Source: Helicobacter fennelliae
GTDB lineage: Bacteria > Campylobacterota > Campylobacteria > Campylobacterales > Helicobacteraceae
Direction: 5' to 3'
DNA length: 64,000 bases
Assembly: GCF_900451005.1 (NCBI RefSeq)
Contig: NZ_UGIB01000001.1
Coordinates: 496,001-560,000 of the forward strand
Shown: piece after piece, positions 10,619-20,148 of the stretch
How positions within the stretch are numbered: the stretch's first letter is position 1
How the letters are laid out: each line of letters opens with the position of its first letter
Notes under the pieces: model-generated
What the model saw: the letters and a program-made list of their open reading frames with translations, nothing else
What the model was told of the DNA's origin: nothing
Databases searched by the model: none
Program-made: the position numbers and the translations under genes

Positions 10619-12040
10619 TTATTCTATGATTGGGATAAAAATTTGCGGGTGATCATTAAGCAATATCGAGAGGCTCTCACTGCGTGTAGATATGAGAGAA
10701 TAGATTTTAAACTGCGTGATACATTCCTCAAACGGCAAAAATTGTAGCACTGCCTCTTTGCTCTCTTGAAGATAGAATATAGGATTTTTGATTGAGGTTT
10801 TGATGAGTGTGATTTTTTTATCAAGATTTCTACCCATTGTTTCGTAGTCTTTAATGATATTATTTTGGTGATGTCCATCAGGATCAAAGTCATAGACACA
10901 GACATTGAGTTTGATTTGGATTGAGATGTCAAAAATCACTGATGAGATATTCTCGCCCTCATTCATTTGAGAATTCAGCACGACAAAGCTTGTCTTCACG
11001 CTCTCTAAGCTTCGTTTGGCGATTTTTAGCACAGGAGAATCTATCGCAAAAAGTGCTTTACGATTTTTACGCGATTTAAAGATTTCATTACCCACGATGA
11101 CAAGTCCTATTTTTTTCTCGCTATCTTTTTTGAGCTTTTCTCTAAAATCCATTTCGTGGTATTCAAAGATGAGATTGATACTCATATCAGCCCCACAAAG
11201 CTCTTGTATATGGTAGATTGTCTGAAAATTTGTCGGGTGAAGGACATTGATGATGAGTTTTGTTGATTTGATATGCGAATGCACAAATATCGCCTCTTTG
11301 ATATTATGGATAATCACCTCATCACTTTGCAATAACATATCCACATACAGATAAATATCTCGCCCAAAAGGTGCTGGAAACTGCCCGATATTTGCTTTGA
11401 CTTGATTATACACAGAAGTTAGGGCTTTGGGATCGCCAGCCACTAGGATAATATCTTGTGGCTGGATAATGAGTGAAAAAGTCGCTAATATCAGCTCATT
11501 TTGGCGATACACACCGATGATTTTGTATTTTTTTTGCTGGATTGAGCCTATATGTCGATAGGCAAATACACTTCCAAAAGGCACGCCAATCTCCATAATC
11601 TCGCCTAACCCAAGCCCAAATCCATTTGGAATAATCGGCACATTTGGCAGTCTTGAGATAAACTGCCCTGCAACTAAATCATTTCTATCGATAAAGACAT
11701 TTTTTTCATCTTTTTTGGCATCATAATCCTCAAACCCATCTAAAAAAGTAATCACGCGCGCATCTTTATATAACTCTCGCATGATCTCAAACACAGCCTT
11801 TTTTTCGTGGGTATTTTCCATAATGATAAAAATATCGCTCACATCGCCCACTTCATTTGATACAGATTCTAGTCGAAATCGCGAAGTCGGATCGAAGCAA
11901 AAAAAGCTAAAAGAGCTTGGAATTTTAGCAGGAATGAGATTTGGCTCGTTTGTAATCACGATGTAGAGATTATTACTAAAGTATTTTTCTAAAATCGTGT
12001 TGAGGAATTTTTTTGCTACAATTCCCTCTAAAATCAGCAT
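10619..12040 (-). CDS. COG3400-type protein with TrkA-like/RCK regions, function unknown
   Basis: A protein of about 473 residues if the ATG at 12040 (MLILEGIVAKKFLN) is used; a longer frame begins at 12070. I prefer the shorter start because the nucleotide-binding-type strand begins there. It resembles the Helicobacter/Campylobacter conserved protein next to aroB (HP0282-like). That family has a TrkA-N-like N-terminal half and an RCK_C-like middle (PFGSVFAYRHIGSIQQKKYKIIG, then LIIQPQDIILVAG), suggesting ligand-controlled regulation of ion traffic. No membrane segments are visible. The function is unproven. A TATAAT box upstream on this strand (12098-12093) probably drives this gene and aroB. 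Confidence 0.75.
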   Translation of the reverse strand: MLILEGIVAKKFLNTILEKYFSNNLYIVITNEPNLIPAKIPSSFSFFCFDPTSRFRLESVSNEVGDVSDIFIIMENTHEKKAVFEIMRELYKDARVITFLDGFEDYDAKKDEKNVFIDRNDLVAGQFISRLPNVPIIPNGFGLGLGEIMEIGVPFGSVFAYRHIGSIQQKKYKIIGVYRQNELILATFSLIIQPQDIILVAGDPKALTSVYNQVKANIGQFPAPFGRDIYLYVDMLLQSDEVIIHNIKEAIFVHSHIKSTKLIINVLHPTNFQTIYHIQELCGADMSINLIFEYHEMDFREKLKKDSEKKIGLVIVGNEIFKSRKNRKALFAIDSPVLKIAKRSLESVKTSFVVLNSQMNEGENISSVIFDISIQIKLNVCVYDFDPDGHHQNNIIKDYETMGRNLDKKITLIKTSIKNPIFYLQESKEAVLQFLPFEECITQFKIYSLISTRSESLSILLNDHPQIFIPIIE

Positions 12041-12092
12041 AACCTTTTTCAAAATAACCCCTGAAATCATAATGTGTTGTTAAGAATGAGGA

Positions 12093-12098
12093 ATTATA
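12093..12098 (-). promoter_or_regulatory. -10 element for the COG3400 gene and aroB
   Basis: A perfect TATAAT on the minus strand preceded by GG, lying 22-53 bp upstream of the two possible starts of the COG3400 gene, within the divergent gap to tgt. Helicobacter promoters are recognised mainly by the -10 box, so this is a reasonable assignment. Confidence 0.5.
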
Positions 12099-12111
12099 CC
12101 AAAGGTTTGAT

Positions 12112-13242
12112 ATGTTTTTTAAAATTGATAGCAAAGATTCTGCCGCAAGGGCTGGCACGCTTACTTTGGCACATTCTGTGGTGCAAACGCCTGTGTTTAT
12201 GCCCGTTGGCACGCAAGCATGCGTAAAAAGCATAGATGCACTTGATATAGAATCTATCTTAGGCGCACAAATCATCTTAGCAAACACTTATCATACTTAT
12301 TTGCGACCGGGCATTGAGACATTAAAGCACTTTGGTGGCGTGCATAAATTTAGCGGTTTTAGCGGAAGTTTTTTGAGCGATAGCGGCGGATTCCAAGCCT
12401 TTAGCTTAGGACAAAATGTCAAAAAGCAAGATAATGGAATTGTGTTTTCTTCGCATATTGATGGTAGCAAACATTTATTCACGCCAGAATCTGTGCTTGA
12501 TATTCAATATGCGCTCAATAGCGACATAATGATGGTTTTAGATGATCTTATCGCCCTGCCAGCTGATAGCAATCGCCTCAAACAAAGCATAGATACCACT
12601 ATAAAATGGGCAAAACAAAGCATTAGCTATCACAACCAAAACAAGCAACAAGGCTTAAGCCTTACAAACAATCTCTTTGGTATCGTGCAAGGCGGAGTGG
12701 ATTTGACATTTCGTAAGCAATGCGCGCAAAGTCTTGTAGAGCTTGAATTTGACGGCTATGCTTTGGGTGGGCTTGCTGTGGGCGAGGAGACAAATGCAAT
12801 GTATGATACGATTGCTTTTAGCGCGCCATTACTTCCAGAATCTAAACCGCGCTATCTTATGGGCGTTGGCACACCGCAAAATCTAATCGAAGCGATTGAT
12901 CGGGGGATTGATATGTTTGATTGCGTGATGCCGACACGAAATGCGCGCAATGGCACGCTTTTTACAAGCTTTGGCAAACTCAATATCAAAAACCAAATAC
13001 ACAAAAACGATGAGAATCCAATTGATTTACAATGCTCTTGCTATACTTGCAAGCACTTTAGTAGGGGATATTTACATCATTTGTGTAAAGCAAGAGAAAT
13101 TACTTATTTTCGTCTCGCAACTTTGCATAATTTATGGTATTATCTTGAGCTTATGAGGAATGCAAGAGAAGCAATACTTCACCAAAAATGGAATCAATTC
13201 AAAAGTGAGTTTTATATCAAATTAAATAAGGAGCACACATGA
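12112..13242 (+). CDS. tgt: tRNA-guanine transglycosylase
   Basis: A 376-residue enzyme that swaps guanine-34 for the queuosine precursor preQ1 in tRNAs with GUN anticodons. The catalytic region [12 protein letters not shown] (about 87-98), [16 protein letters not shown] and the second aspartate in [12 protein letters not shown] are all present. The zinc site is [18 protein letters not shown] near 304-321. Full length. The stop overlaps the start of the truncated haemoglobin gene by 4 bp, so the two are probably co-translated. Confidence 0.96.
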   Translation: MFFKIDSKDSAARAGTLTLAHSVVQTPVFMPVGTQACVKSIDALDIESILGAQIILANTYHTYLRPGIETLKHFGGVHKFSGFSGSFLSDSGGFQAFSLGQNVKKQDNGIVFSSHIDGSKHLFTPESVLDIQYALNSDIMMVLDDLIALPADSNRLKQSIDTTIKWAKQSISYHNQNKQQGLSLTNNLFGIVQGGVDLTFRKQCAQSLVELEFDGYALGGLAVGEETNAMYDTIAFSAPLLPESKPRYLMGVGTPQNLIEAIDRGIDMFDCVMPTRNARNGTLFTSFGKLNIKNQIHKNDENPIDLQCSCYTCKHFSRGYLHHLCKAREITYFRLATLHNLWYYLELMRNAREAILHQKWNQFKSEFYIKLNKEHT

Positions 13243-13619
13243 AATACGAAACTATCACAAAAGAAGGACTTGATCGGCTTATGGATCTTTTTTATGGCAA
13301 GGTGCGAAAAGATCCAAATTTAGGACCTATTTTTAATGGCAAAATCGGCACTGATGAGGAGAGCTGGAAAGCACATAAGCAAAAAATCTCTTCATTTTGG
13401 GGCGGAATGTTTCTAGGAGAGTCAGATTATCATGGAGCACCACTTAAGGCGCATTTGGATCTTCCGCCTTTTCCTCAAGAGTTTTTTAGCATTTGGCTGA
13501 ATCTTTTTTCAGAATCTTGCTCGCAGGTTTTTGAGCAGACCCCAGCGCAAATGCTTCTTTTTAGGGCTCAAGCTATCGCCGAGCGATTTCAAAAAATGCT
13601 CTATGAATTTCCACATTAA
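13239..13619 (+). CDS. Group III truncated haemoglobin
   Basis: A 126-residue globin of the truncated group III type, like Campylobacter jejuni Ctb. These bind O2 or NO and are linked to microaerobic and nitrosative physiology. Visible family marks are [19 protein letters not shown], the distal region [20 protein letters not shown], and [22 protein letters not shown], with the proximal histidine likely in KAHLDL. The start overlaps tgt by 4 bp, and the DegT-type gene begins 8 bp after it. No NssR-type regulator is in view. Confidence 0.85.
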   Translation: MKYETITKEGLDRLMDLFYGKVRKDPNLGPIFNGKIGTDEESWKAHKQKISSFWGGMFLGESDYHGAPLKAHLDLPPFPQEFFSIWLNLFSESCSQVFEQTPAQMLLFRAQAIAERFQKMLYEFPH

Positions 13620-13627
13620 GATAAGTA

Positions 13628-14863
13628 GTGAAAGTAGATTTTTTGGATTTAAAGGCTCAATTTAGCGACATCAAAGAAGAGGTTATGGAGGGAATCTCTG
13701 AAGTTTTGGAGAGTGGGGAGTTTGTGCTTGGACGCGCGCTTTTGGAGTTTGAGCAGGAATTTAGTGATTTTATCTTCGCGCAAGAGACAAAAAATCCTAG
13801 CACAAATATAGATATTGATGAGGCGATACATTCTAGAATCCAGCACATGTATAAGCAAAATTATTGCGTGGGTGTGGGGAATGGCTGCGATGCGCTAGAG
13901 ATAGCACTCCGCGCACTTGAGCTACCACAAGGAAGTGAAGTTATCATTCCAGCAAACACTTACTTTGCTTGCGCTGAAGCGGTGCTTAATGCCGGACTTA
14001 AGCTAGCGATTGTTGATTGCGAAGATGACGGAGGATTTGTGCCAAAGACAAGTATGCTTAGCGCAGAATCTAGGGCGATTATCGCGGTGCATTTGTATGG
14101 CAAAGTCTTAGAGCTAGAATCTTTTGAATCTTTTGCAAAAGCGCATAATCTCAAGCTAATCGAGGATTGCGCACAAGCTCATGGAGGCGTGGATAGACAT
14201 GGTCGCAAAGTCGGAAGTATAGGTGATGTGGGTTGCTTTAGCTTCTATCCTGCCAAAAATCTAGGCGCATATGGCGATGGCGGGGCAATCGTCTCAAAAG
14301 ATATGGCATTACTTCATAGAGCAAGACAAATCGCAAATCATGGACAAGTCTATGAAAACTCTATTCCAAATCCGCATTGGCAAAAAAACAATCACATCTA
14401 CATAGGGCGCAATTCACGACTTGACTGCGTGCAAGCCAAAATCCTACATATCAAGCTAAAAAACCTCCAATACCACAACACTTATCGCGTCCGATGTGCG
14501 CGCGAATACAATCATTTTCTTGAAGAGTTTTCATTTTTGCGACTTCCCGATGCGTTTGCGCAAAGTATATGGCATTTGTTTGTGGTGGAGTGCCAGCACA
14601 AAGCGCAAGGCAGACGCGATGAGATTATGGCATTTTTGAAAGAGCATAACATCGAGTGTGCGGTGCATTACCCGCATGCACTTAGCGATATAGAAGTGCT
14701 CAAAAACAATCCACAAGTCAGAATCCAAAGCACGCCAAATGCCTCAAGGCGAGCGGCAAATATTTTGAGCTTGCCAATTGGCGAGCATTTGAGCATGGAG
14801 CATGTAGAATACATCGCCTCTGTAATAAAAGAGCTAGAATCTAGATTCCATAGTTTAAGTTAG
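13628..14863 (+). CDS. DegT/DnrJ/EryC1/StrS family sugar aminotransferase
   Basis: A 411-residue PLP aminotransferase of the nucleotide-sugar class, which usually makes amino sugars for LPS, O-antigen or flagellin glycans. Typical segments are VGVGNGCDALEIALRALEL, EVIIPANTYFACAEAVLNAG, IIAVHLYGK, LIEDCAQAHGG and the PLP lysine in SFYPAKNLGAYGDGG (about 202-216). It starts at GTG 13628. A short insertion between residues 55 and 80 makes it slightly long. No other sugar-nucleotide gene is nearby, so the pathway cannot be named. Confidence 0.87.
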   Translation: MKVDFLDLKAQFSDIKEEVMEGISEVLESGEFVLGRALLEFEQEFSDFIFAQETKNPSTNIDIDEAIHSRIQHMYKQNYCVGVGNGCDALEIALRALELPQGSEVIIPANTYFACAEAVLNAGLKLAIVDCEDDGGFVPKTSMLSAESRAIIAVHLYGKVLELESFESFAKAHNLKLIEDCAQAHGGVDRHGRKVGSIGDVGCFSFYPAKNLGAYGDGGAIVSKDMALLHRARQIANHGQVYENSIPNPHWQKNNHIYIGRNSRLDCVQAKILHIKLKNLQYHNTYRVRCAREYNHFLEEFSFLRLPDAFAQSIWHLFVVECQHKAQGRRDEIMAFLKEHNIECAVHYPHALSDIEVLKNNPQVRIQSTPNASRRAANILSLPIGEHLSMEHVEYIASVIKELESRFHSLS

Positions 14864-14875
14864 TTAAGGATTATT

Positions 14876-15604
14876 ATGACTCAATTTTTAAAAAGTGTGA
14901 TACAAGCTTCAAAGCAGATTATTCCTTGTATCACAAGTCGCGATGAAGCCATGCTTAAATCATACGGAAAAGGCGTGGGTGGCGATATAAGCAAAGGTGT
15001 GGATTTATTTTGTGAGAAGGTATTTTGTCAGAATCTAGTGCATATCGCACATATAGATTCTGAAGAATCTGGCTTCATACAATCCAAAAGCAAAAGCAGT
15101 GATGTCATCATTCTTGATCCACTTGATGGAAGCGATAATTATCTCTCAAATATCCCATATTATGGCGCGTCCTTAGCATTGTGCGATAAGCATGGCAGAG
15201 TCAAAGAAGCAAGTATTATTAATTTTTGTTTGGGCGAGGTGATTTATGATAGCACCACAGCAAATGCCCCACGCAAGCTCAATATATTCACAAATCAAGA
15301 GATTCCAATAGGCAATACCATTTCAAAATGTGGTATTTTTGAAAAAGCCTACTACCACCCCAAAATCGCCAAAAAACTTTACAAGCAGAATCTAAAATTT
15401 CGATCGCTTGGAGCAAGCGCGCTTTCTTTGGCGTATGCGCTCGAAAACAACTTTATGCTTTTTGGTGGTAAAATCCGCAAATACGACTGCAAAGCTGGGC
15501 TGTTTTTGTGTCGGAATCTTGAAGTGCTACACAAAAAAGATTTTTTACTCATAAGTCAAAATAAGAAAGTTTTTGGTATGATACACAAAATCCTCCAAAA
15601 ATAA
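14876..15604 (+). CDS. Inositol monophosphatase-family phosphatase
   Basis: A 242-residue protein of the metal-dependent phosphatase family that includes IMPase, SuhB and CysQ. The metal-binding signature IILDPLDGSDNYLSNIPYYG (about 80-99) is present, and an upstream acidic residue pair is in HIDSEESGF. The C-terminal second aspartate region is KYDCKAGLFLC, a variant of the usual WDxAAG motif, so activity or substrate may differ. It lies 12 bp after the aminotransferase and 46 bp before accD. Confidence 0.75.
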   Translation: MTQFLKSVIQASKQIIPCITSRDEAMLKSYGKGVGGDISKGVDLFCEKVFCQNLVHIAHIDSEESGFIQSKSKSSDVIILDPLDGSDNYLSNIPYYGASLALCDKHGRVKEASIINFCLGEVIYDSTTANAPRKLNIFTNQEIPIGNTISKCGIFEKAYYHPKIAKKLYKQNLKFRSLGASALSLAYALENNFMLFGGKIRKYDCKAGLFLCRNLEVLHKKDFLLISQNKKVFGMIHKILQK

Positions 15605-15650
15605 AAAGTGCAAAAACAAAACAAGGAAAATAGGAAACAAAGGGAGATAA

Positions 15651-16532
15651 ATGGGGTTTGTTGAGTTTCTAAAAAACCTAAAGCGCAATGAAGAACGAAG
15701 TGCAAGAGATACTGCTTCACATTGGATAAAATGCCAAAAATGTAACGCTCTAATGTATCACAAAGAAGTGATCGCACATCAGCAAGTCTGCCCAAAATGC
15801 AATTATCACTTCAGAATCTCCGCACAAGAGAGAATCGCTCTAATGTGCGATGAAGAGAGCTTCATCGAATACGATAAAACGCTCGCCCCAATCGATCCGC
15901 TTAATTTTGTCGATAAAGAAAGCTACAAACAACGTATCAAAAAACACGAGAGCAAAACAGGGCGCCCAAGCTCAGTAATCGCTGGAGAAGGGCTTATTAA
16001 TCGCGTGCCAATGCAAATTGTAGTCTTTGATTTTGCTTTTATGGGCGGGAGTTTGGGCTCGGTTGAGGGTGAGAAAATCGTGCGCGCTATCAATCGCGCC
16101 ATACAAAAAAGACAATCTCTAGTCATCGTATCTACAAGTGGTGGTGCGAGAATGCAAGAATCTACTTATTCTTTAATGCAAATGGCAAAAACTTCAGCAG
16201 CACTCAATCTCCTATCACAGCATGGGTTGCCGTTTTTTTCTGTGCTTAGTGATCCGACTTTTGGCGGAGTGAGCGCGAGCTTTGCGTTTTTGGGTGATGT
16301 CATCATTGCAGAGCCCGGAGCGATGATTGGATTTGCAGGGGCTAGGGTGATTAAGCAGACTATCGGCTCTGACTTACCGGAAGGCTTTCAGACTGCGGAA
16401 TTTTTGCTCGAACACGGGCTAATTGATATGATTGTAAATAGACAAGATTTGAGAAAAACTTTGAGCGATTTAAGCCTTTATCTCAACCCAAACGCGTATG
16501 AAAATTCTACTCTACACTATCTCCAAAGCTAA
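15651..16532 (+). CDS. accD: Acetyl-CoA carboxylase carboxyltransferase beta subunit
   Basis: A 293-residue subunit that transfers the carboxyl group from biotin to acetyl-CoA in the first step of fatty acid synthesis. The N-terminal zinc ribbon has CQKC (about 28-31) and CPKC (47-50). The crotonase-fold core shows VFDFAFMGGSLGSVEGEK and VIVSTSGGARMQEST, then DPTFGGVSASFA. Normal length. The following gene rlmH starts within its last 35 bp. The accD-rlmH pair is as in H. pylori. Confidence 0.96.
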   Translation: MGFVEFLKNLKRNEERSARDTASHWIKCQKCNALMYHKEVIAHQQVCPKCNYHFRISAQERIALMCDEESFIEYDKTLAPIDPLNFVDKESYKQRIKKHESKTGRPSSVIAGEGLINRVPMQIVVFDFAFMGGSLGSVEGEKIVRAINRAIQKRQSLVIVSTSGGARMQESTYSLMQMAKTSAALNLLSQHGLPFFSVLSDPTFGGVSASFAFLGDVIIAEPGAMIGFAGARVIKQTIGSDLPEGFQTAEFLLEHGLIDMIVNRQDLRKTLSDLSLYLNPNAYENSTLHYLQS

Positions 16533-16950
16533 GCACACAGAATCCATTGAAATGCATTACCAAAAACAATGTAAGCAATTTGGCGCAGAAGTCATCATAG
16601 AAGATGTATTCACACCACATATTCACACCGCCCAAAAGCTCTCAGCACAAAAAGCACAGCTTGCTTATACTCAAGCTTTTTTGCCATATTTAGATTCTGG
16701 GCTTAATGTCGCTTTGCACCCAAAGGGCAGGGAGCTTGACACCTTGAAATTTGCCAAAATGCTAGAAGGGCAGATACAGGTGAAGTTTTTTATCGGTGGG
16801 GCTTTTGGATTTGGGGAGGAGTTTTTGCAAAAAACTTTGCCAATAAGCTTAAGTCGCCTTACTTTCGGACACAAAATCGCTAGAATCGTGATTTTGGAGC
16901 AGATTTATCGCGCATTAAGTATCATCAATAACCACCCATATCACAAATAA
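16498..16950 (+). CDS. rlmH: 23S rRNA (pseudouridine1915-N3)-methyltransferase RlmH
   Basis: A 150-residue SPOUT-class methyltransferase acting on pseudouridine 1915 of helix 69 in 23S rRNA. The SAM-binding knot is visible as KFFIGGAFGFGEEFLQ, followed by SLSRLTFGHKIARIVILEQIYRA (about 120-142) and the conserved HPYHK C-terminus. Length is typical. It overlaps accD by 35 bp and is followed after 11 bp by the DksA-like gene, so the three form one transcription unit. Confidence 0.95.
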   Translation: MKILLYTISKAKHTESIEMHYQKQCKQFGAEVIIEDVFTPHIHTAQKLSAQKAQLAYTQAFLPYLDSGLNVALHPKGRELDTLKFAKMLEGQIQVKFFIGGAFGFGEEFLQKTLPISLSRLTFGHKIARIVILEQIYRALSIINNHPYHK

Positions 16951-16961
16951 AGGAGAATCTT

Positions 16962-17375
16962 TTGGGCAAATATAGTGAATTTGAGGAAATGTTACAAAAA
17001 AGAAAAGAGACTTTACTTGAGATTTTGGATATGAGAAATTCAAATATCAAAAATATCCACTCAAGCCATCTCAAAGAAGACAGCGATTTGATTGCGGCTT
17101 CGATTCAAGGGCAGCTTGATTCATTGATTATTGAAAAATATCATTTAGAATTAAAAGAAGTCGAGAAAGCATTGCAAAAAATCGCACAAAACCTCTATGG
17201 AATCTGTGAAATGTGTGATGATGAAATCGATATAGAGCGACTCAAAATCAAGCCTCACGCGCGATTTTGCATCATTTGCAGAGAGCTGTATGAAAAATCT
17301 CAAAAAAACAAAACAACAGCAAAACCAAAAAAAGATAAAAACAAAAAAGATGAAGGAGATGAAAATGAAACTTAA
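16962..17375 (+). CDS. dksA: DksA/TraR-type C4 zinc-finger regulator
   Basis: A 137-residue RNA-polymerase-binding protein of the DksA class, which works with ppGpp on stable RNA and stress promoters. The coiled coil (about 5-80) includes the expected acidic tip region. The zinc finger is GICEMCDDEIDIERLKIK followed by FCIIC (about 84-108). It starts at TTG 16962 behind AAGGAG. The C-terminal tail is unusually lysine-rich and overlaps the next gene by 11 bp. Confidence 0.85.
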   Translation: MGKYSEFEEMLQKRKETLLEILDMRNSNIKNIHSSHLKEDSDLIAASIQGQLDSLIIEKYHLELKEVEKALQKIAQNLYGICEMCDDEIDIERLKIKPHARFCIICRELYEKSQKNKTTAKPKKDKNKKDEGDENET

Positions 17376-18354
17376 ATATTATGTCATTTTTTCGCTGGTA
17401 TTTTTGGCGATTACATTTTTGATCGTTTTTGCTATAACGCAAGAAGAATACAATCTAGGCTTTGGCTCTCTTCCTATCGCACTATGGTTTTGCATAGTTG
17501 TGGGGTTGTTTTTTGTATGTTCGATTGTGTTTTTTATGGCGGATTGGCTGAAAGAAAAGTTTGCCCAAAGAAATAACCAAAAAGACTTTGACATCATCAT
17601 CGATCAAATCATCTCTCAAGATCCAGACCAAAAAAATCTCTCCAAAATCAAAAATGCTTATTTTGCTAAATTTTCAAAAATCTTGCAACGATACGAGCTC
17701 AAGCCAAAGCTTGATACGCCAGATTCTACGACAAGCAAAATCGATAAGGTTTTTAATATTTACAAAAATATCAAAAACGGTGTCCAAGAGGATCTGCATA
17801 AAATCTCTTCAAAGCATACCGAATACGAAAGGCTCAATGATTGTAACTATGCCTCAAAAGGCAATAAAAACGCGCTAGAAATACTCAAAAATACTTCCAA
17901 ACCGCTTGAAGTCCGACAATTTGCGTTTCATGTGATTTGCGAATCCAAAAAAGACAAAGATATATTTAAGGCTTTAAGCTATGTGCAAGATTGTCTCAAT
18001 AAAGATTTAGTCTATATAATCGCTAATCAACTCACAGAGCTAAAGCTTGAATCATCACAGATTTCGGAGTATTGCAAGCAAGTGGGATTTGAATGCGATG
18101 ATTATGTCAAGCTTGCCCAGAATCTACACACAAAGCTTAGCCCTGATGAATGGTTGAAGCTTTTTGCGGATTTGGCACACCTTGATGAAAAAGCCCAAAA
18201 AGCGTATATATATGTGCTACTTGAGCTTGAGATGATTTCTCAAGCCACTGATGAGCTTAAATCCAATCAAAATGACGAGCTTTTAGGATTGCGCGCTTAT
18301 ATCGACCTCAAAAAAGCAGGCAAAAACTACCCCCTTGAATTATTTACGTGTTAG
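17365..18354 (+). CDS. Two-span membrane protein of unknown function
   Basis: About 329 residues if the ATG at 17365 is used. I chose it because AAGGAG lies 6 bp upstream and the protein then begins directly with a membrane helix (LKYYVIFSLVFLAITFLIVF). A second helix follows at about residues 38-58 (ALWFCIVVGLFFVCSIVFFM). The rest is cytoplasmic, helical and charged, resembling helical-repeat adaptor proteins (LAHLDEKAQKAYIYVLLELEMI). I recognise no named family. It overlaps dksA by 11 bp. Confidence 0.7.
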   Translation: MKLKYYVIFSLVFLAITFLIVFAITQEEYNLGFGSLPIALWFCIVVGLFFVCSIVFFMADWLKEKFAQRNNQKDFDIIIDQIISQDPDQKNLSKIKNAYFAKFSKILQRYELKPKLDTPDSTTSKIDKVFNIYKNIKNGVQEDLHKISSKHTEYERLNDCNYASKGNKNALEILKNTSKPLEVRQFAFHVICESKKDKDIFKALSYVQDCLNKDLVYIIANQLTELKLESSQISEYCKQVGFECDDYVKLAQNLHTKLSPDEWLKLFADLAHLDEKAQKAYIYVLLELEMISQATDELKSNQNDELLGLRAYIDLKKAGKNYPLELFTC

Positions 18355-18625
18355 ATCTTTTTAGATTCTGGGACTTGATGAGGTTTGATTATCACAAAAT
18401 CTCATCTGCTCCTAACACATAAACCCACACATAAATAAAATAAATCCCTAGAGAAAACCTCATAGATTTGAACTTCATAGTATCAATATATTATTCAAGA
18501 TTTTTGCATTATTTTTGATTTAAGACTTTTAGATTCTCACACTTTAAGATTCTTAGGCTTATTATATGCGATTTAATGCACTATTGTTTTGTGTATTTTA
18601 TATGTATTTTCTATGATAAATTCAT

Positions 18626-18642
18626 AAACACATATTGTGTTT
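18626..18642. promoter_or_regulatory. Palindrome 1 upstream of metY (candidate operator)
   Basis: AAACACA-TAT-TGTGTTT, a perfect 7-3-7 inverted repeat. The identical 17 bases recur 63 bp downstream, about six helical turns, so both would face the same side of the DNA. Confidence 0.55.
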
Positions 18643-18688
18643 GTATATAAAAGTAACACTAAGCTATTTATTTTTATAAATTTTGATA

Positions 18689-18705
18689 AAACACATATTG
18701 TGTTT
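18689..18705. promoter_or_regulatory. Palindrome 2 upstream of metY, over the expected -35 region
   Basis: The same 17 bases as the site at 18626-18642. It ends 13 bp before the TAGAAT -10 box (18719-18724), so a bound protein would cover the -35 region. This suggests repression. The regulator is unknown. Confidence 0.55.
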
Positions 18706-18761
18706 ATAAAAAATAGATTAGAATCACTCTTGTATTAAAAAAAAATAACAAAGGATACACA

Positions 18762-20051
18762 ATGGCAAATCTTACACATCATAATTTCACACCAAACACT
18801 CTAGCACTTCATGCTGGATATGAATACGACTCACAGAGAACACTCAGTGTGCCGATCTACCAAAGCAGTGCTTATAACTTCGAGAATCTAGCACAAGCTA
18901 AAGCGCGATTTGGGCTTGAAGAATTAGGCAATATCTACTCACGACTCACCAATCCAACGATTGACATTCTTGCCAAAAGGCTTGCAGCCGTAGAAGATGG
19001 CGCATTTGGCACGATTACAGCAAGTGGAGGCGCGGCTATATTTTATGCTCTTGTCAATCTCGCTCAAAACGGCGATAATATCGCGTTTTCAAACAAAATC
19101 TATGGCGGGACGCAAACGCTCATCGTGCATACATTGAAACGTTTTGGCATAGAAGGAAGGGTATTTGATATTGATGATTTGAGTAGCTTAGAAAAAGTGA
19201 TAGATTCTAAGACAAAGGCTATATTTTTTGAATCTCTCTCCAATCCGCAAATCTCAATTCCTGACATTGAGGTCATCACGCGCATTGCCAAAAAATCTGG
19301 CATCGTTACAATCTGTGATAACACCGTGGCTACACCGATTTTATTTCGTCCTTTTGACTTTGGGATTGATATTTCTGTGCATAGTTTGACAAAATACATC
19401 AATGGTCATGGTAGCGGATTAGGTGGGGCTATTATCGAGCGTGAGGGCTTAAATGATCTCATCAAAGGTAACCCTCGCTATGAAGCGTTTAACACCCCTG
19501 ATGAAAGCTACCATGGGCTTGTGTATGCAAGCCTTCCGCTACCTATTTTTAGTATTCGCATTATCACAGAATGGCTACGCAATATCGGCGCGACTCTAAG
19601 CCCGCAAAACGCGTGGATTCATCTGCAAGGATTAGAGACATTAGAGCTTAGGATCAAACAACACAGCGATAATGCCCTAAAAGTCGCGCAATTCCTAGAA
19701 TCTCACCCAAAAGTTACGCAAGTTGATTACCCAGCACTAGAATCTAACCCCTATCATAAATTATTAAAAAAATATTTTGTAGGTGGGCTATCAAGCGGAC
19801 TTTTGAGCTTTGAAGCACAAAGCTATGAAGCTGCACAACAAATCTGCAACACTTTGGAGCTTTTCTCAATTACCGCAAATATCGGGGATTCTAAATCATT
19901 AGTGATCCACCCATACTCAACCACGCATTCACAACTCAGCGAAGCCGAGCTTAAATCCTCAGGAATCACGCCAAATACAATAAGACTTAGCGTGGGATTA
20001 GAATCCGCAAGCGACTTGATCGCTGATCTCAAAAAAGCGATTGAAAAATAA
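18762..20051 (+). CDS. metY: O-acetylhomoserine sulfhydrylase
   Basis: A 429-residue PLP enzyme of the Cys/Met metabolism family that makes homocysteine directly from O-acetylhomoserine and sulfide. The PLP lysine is in SVHSLTKYINGHGSGLGG (about 206-223). Other family marks are YSRLTNPT and ASGGAA, and YHGLVYA is typical of the long MetY group rather than the shorter MetB or MetC. It starts behind AAAGGA. The homoserine acyltransferase gene metA follows after 97 bp, completing a direct-sulfhydrylation route to methionine. Confidence 0.92.
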   Translation: MANLTHHNFTPNTLALHAGYEYDSQRTLSVPIYQSSAYNFENLAQAKARFGLEELGNIYSRLTNPTIDILAKRLAAVEDGAFGTITASGGAAIFYALVNLAQNGDNIAFSNKIYGGTQTLIVHTLKRFGIEGRVFDIDDLSSLEKVIDSKTKAIFFESLSNPQISIPDIEVITRIAKKSGIVTICDNTVATPILFRPFDFGIDISVHSLTKYINGHGSGLGGAIIEREGLNDLIKGNPRYEAFNTPDESYHGLVYASLPLPIFSIRIITEWLRNIGATLSPQNAWIHLQGLETLELRIKQHSDNALKVAQFLESHPKVTQVDYPALESNPYHKLLKKYFVGGLSSGLLSFEAQSYEAAQQICNTLELFSITANIGDSKSLVIHPYSTTHSQLSEAELKSSGITPNTIRLSVGLESASDLIADLKKAIEK

Positions 20052-20072
20052 GCTCTATAATACGCAAAGTAT

Positions 20073-20094
20073 AAATAAGCCTTTTGGCTTATTT
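20073..20094 (+). terminator. Perfect hairpin between metY and metA
   Basis: AAATAAGCC, loop TTTT, GGCTTATTT: a 9-bp perfect stem 22 bp after the metY stop. No clean U-run follows, so it could lower but not end transcription into metA, or protect the metY mRNA 3' end. Confidence 0.4.
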
Positions 20095-20148
20095 GAGCCT
20101 TAAAATAAAATACAAGTAAATAAACAATTTTGAAGTGAAAGGAGCAAA

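Larger units (their letters stand above)
18355..18761 (+). promoter_or_regulatory. Long leader region of the metY-metA unit
   Basis: 407 bp without a gene. The left part holds AGAATCT copies and AT-rich DNA. The right part holds two 17-bp palindromes (18626-18642 and 18689-18705) and a likely -10, TAGAAT, at 18719-18724. No SAM riboswitch-like fold or MetJ-type repeats are visible to me. Confidence 0.5.

Noticed and set aside
13649-13858. Small antisense ORF within the aminotransferase gene
   Set aside because: Shadow frame with no independent signals.
20073-20094. Methionine attenuator
   Set aside because: The hairpin lacks an alternative antiterminator fold or a leader peptide; kept only as a plain hairpin.
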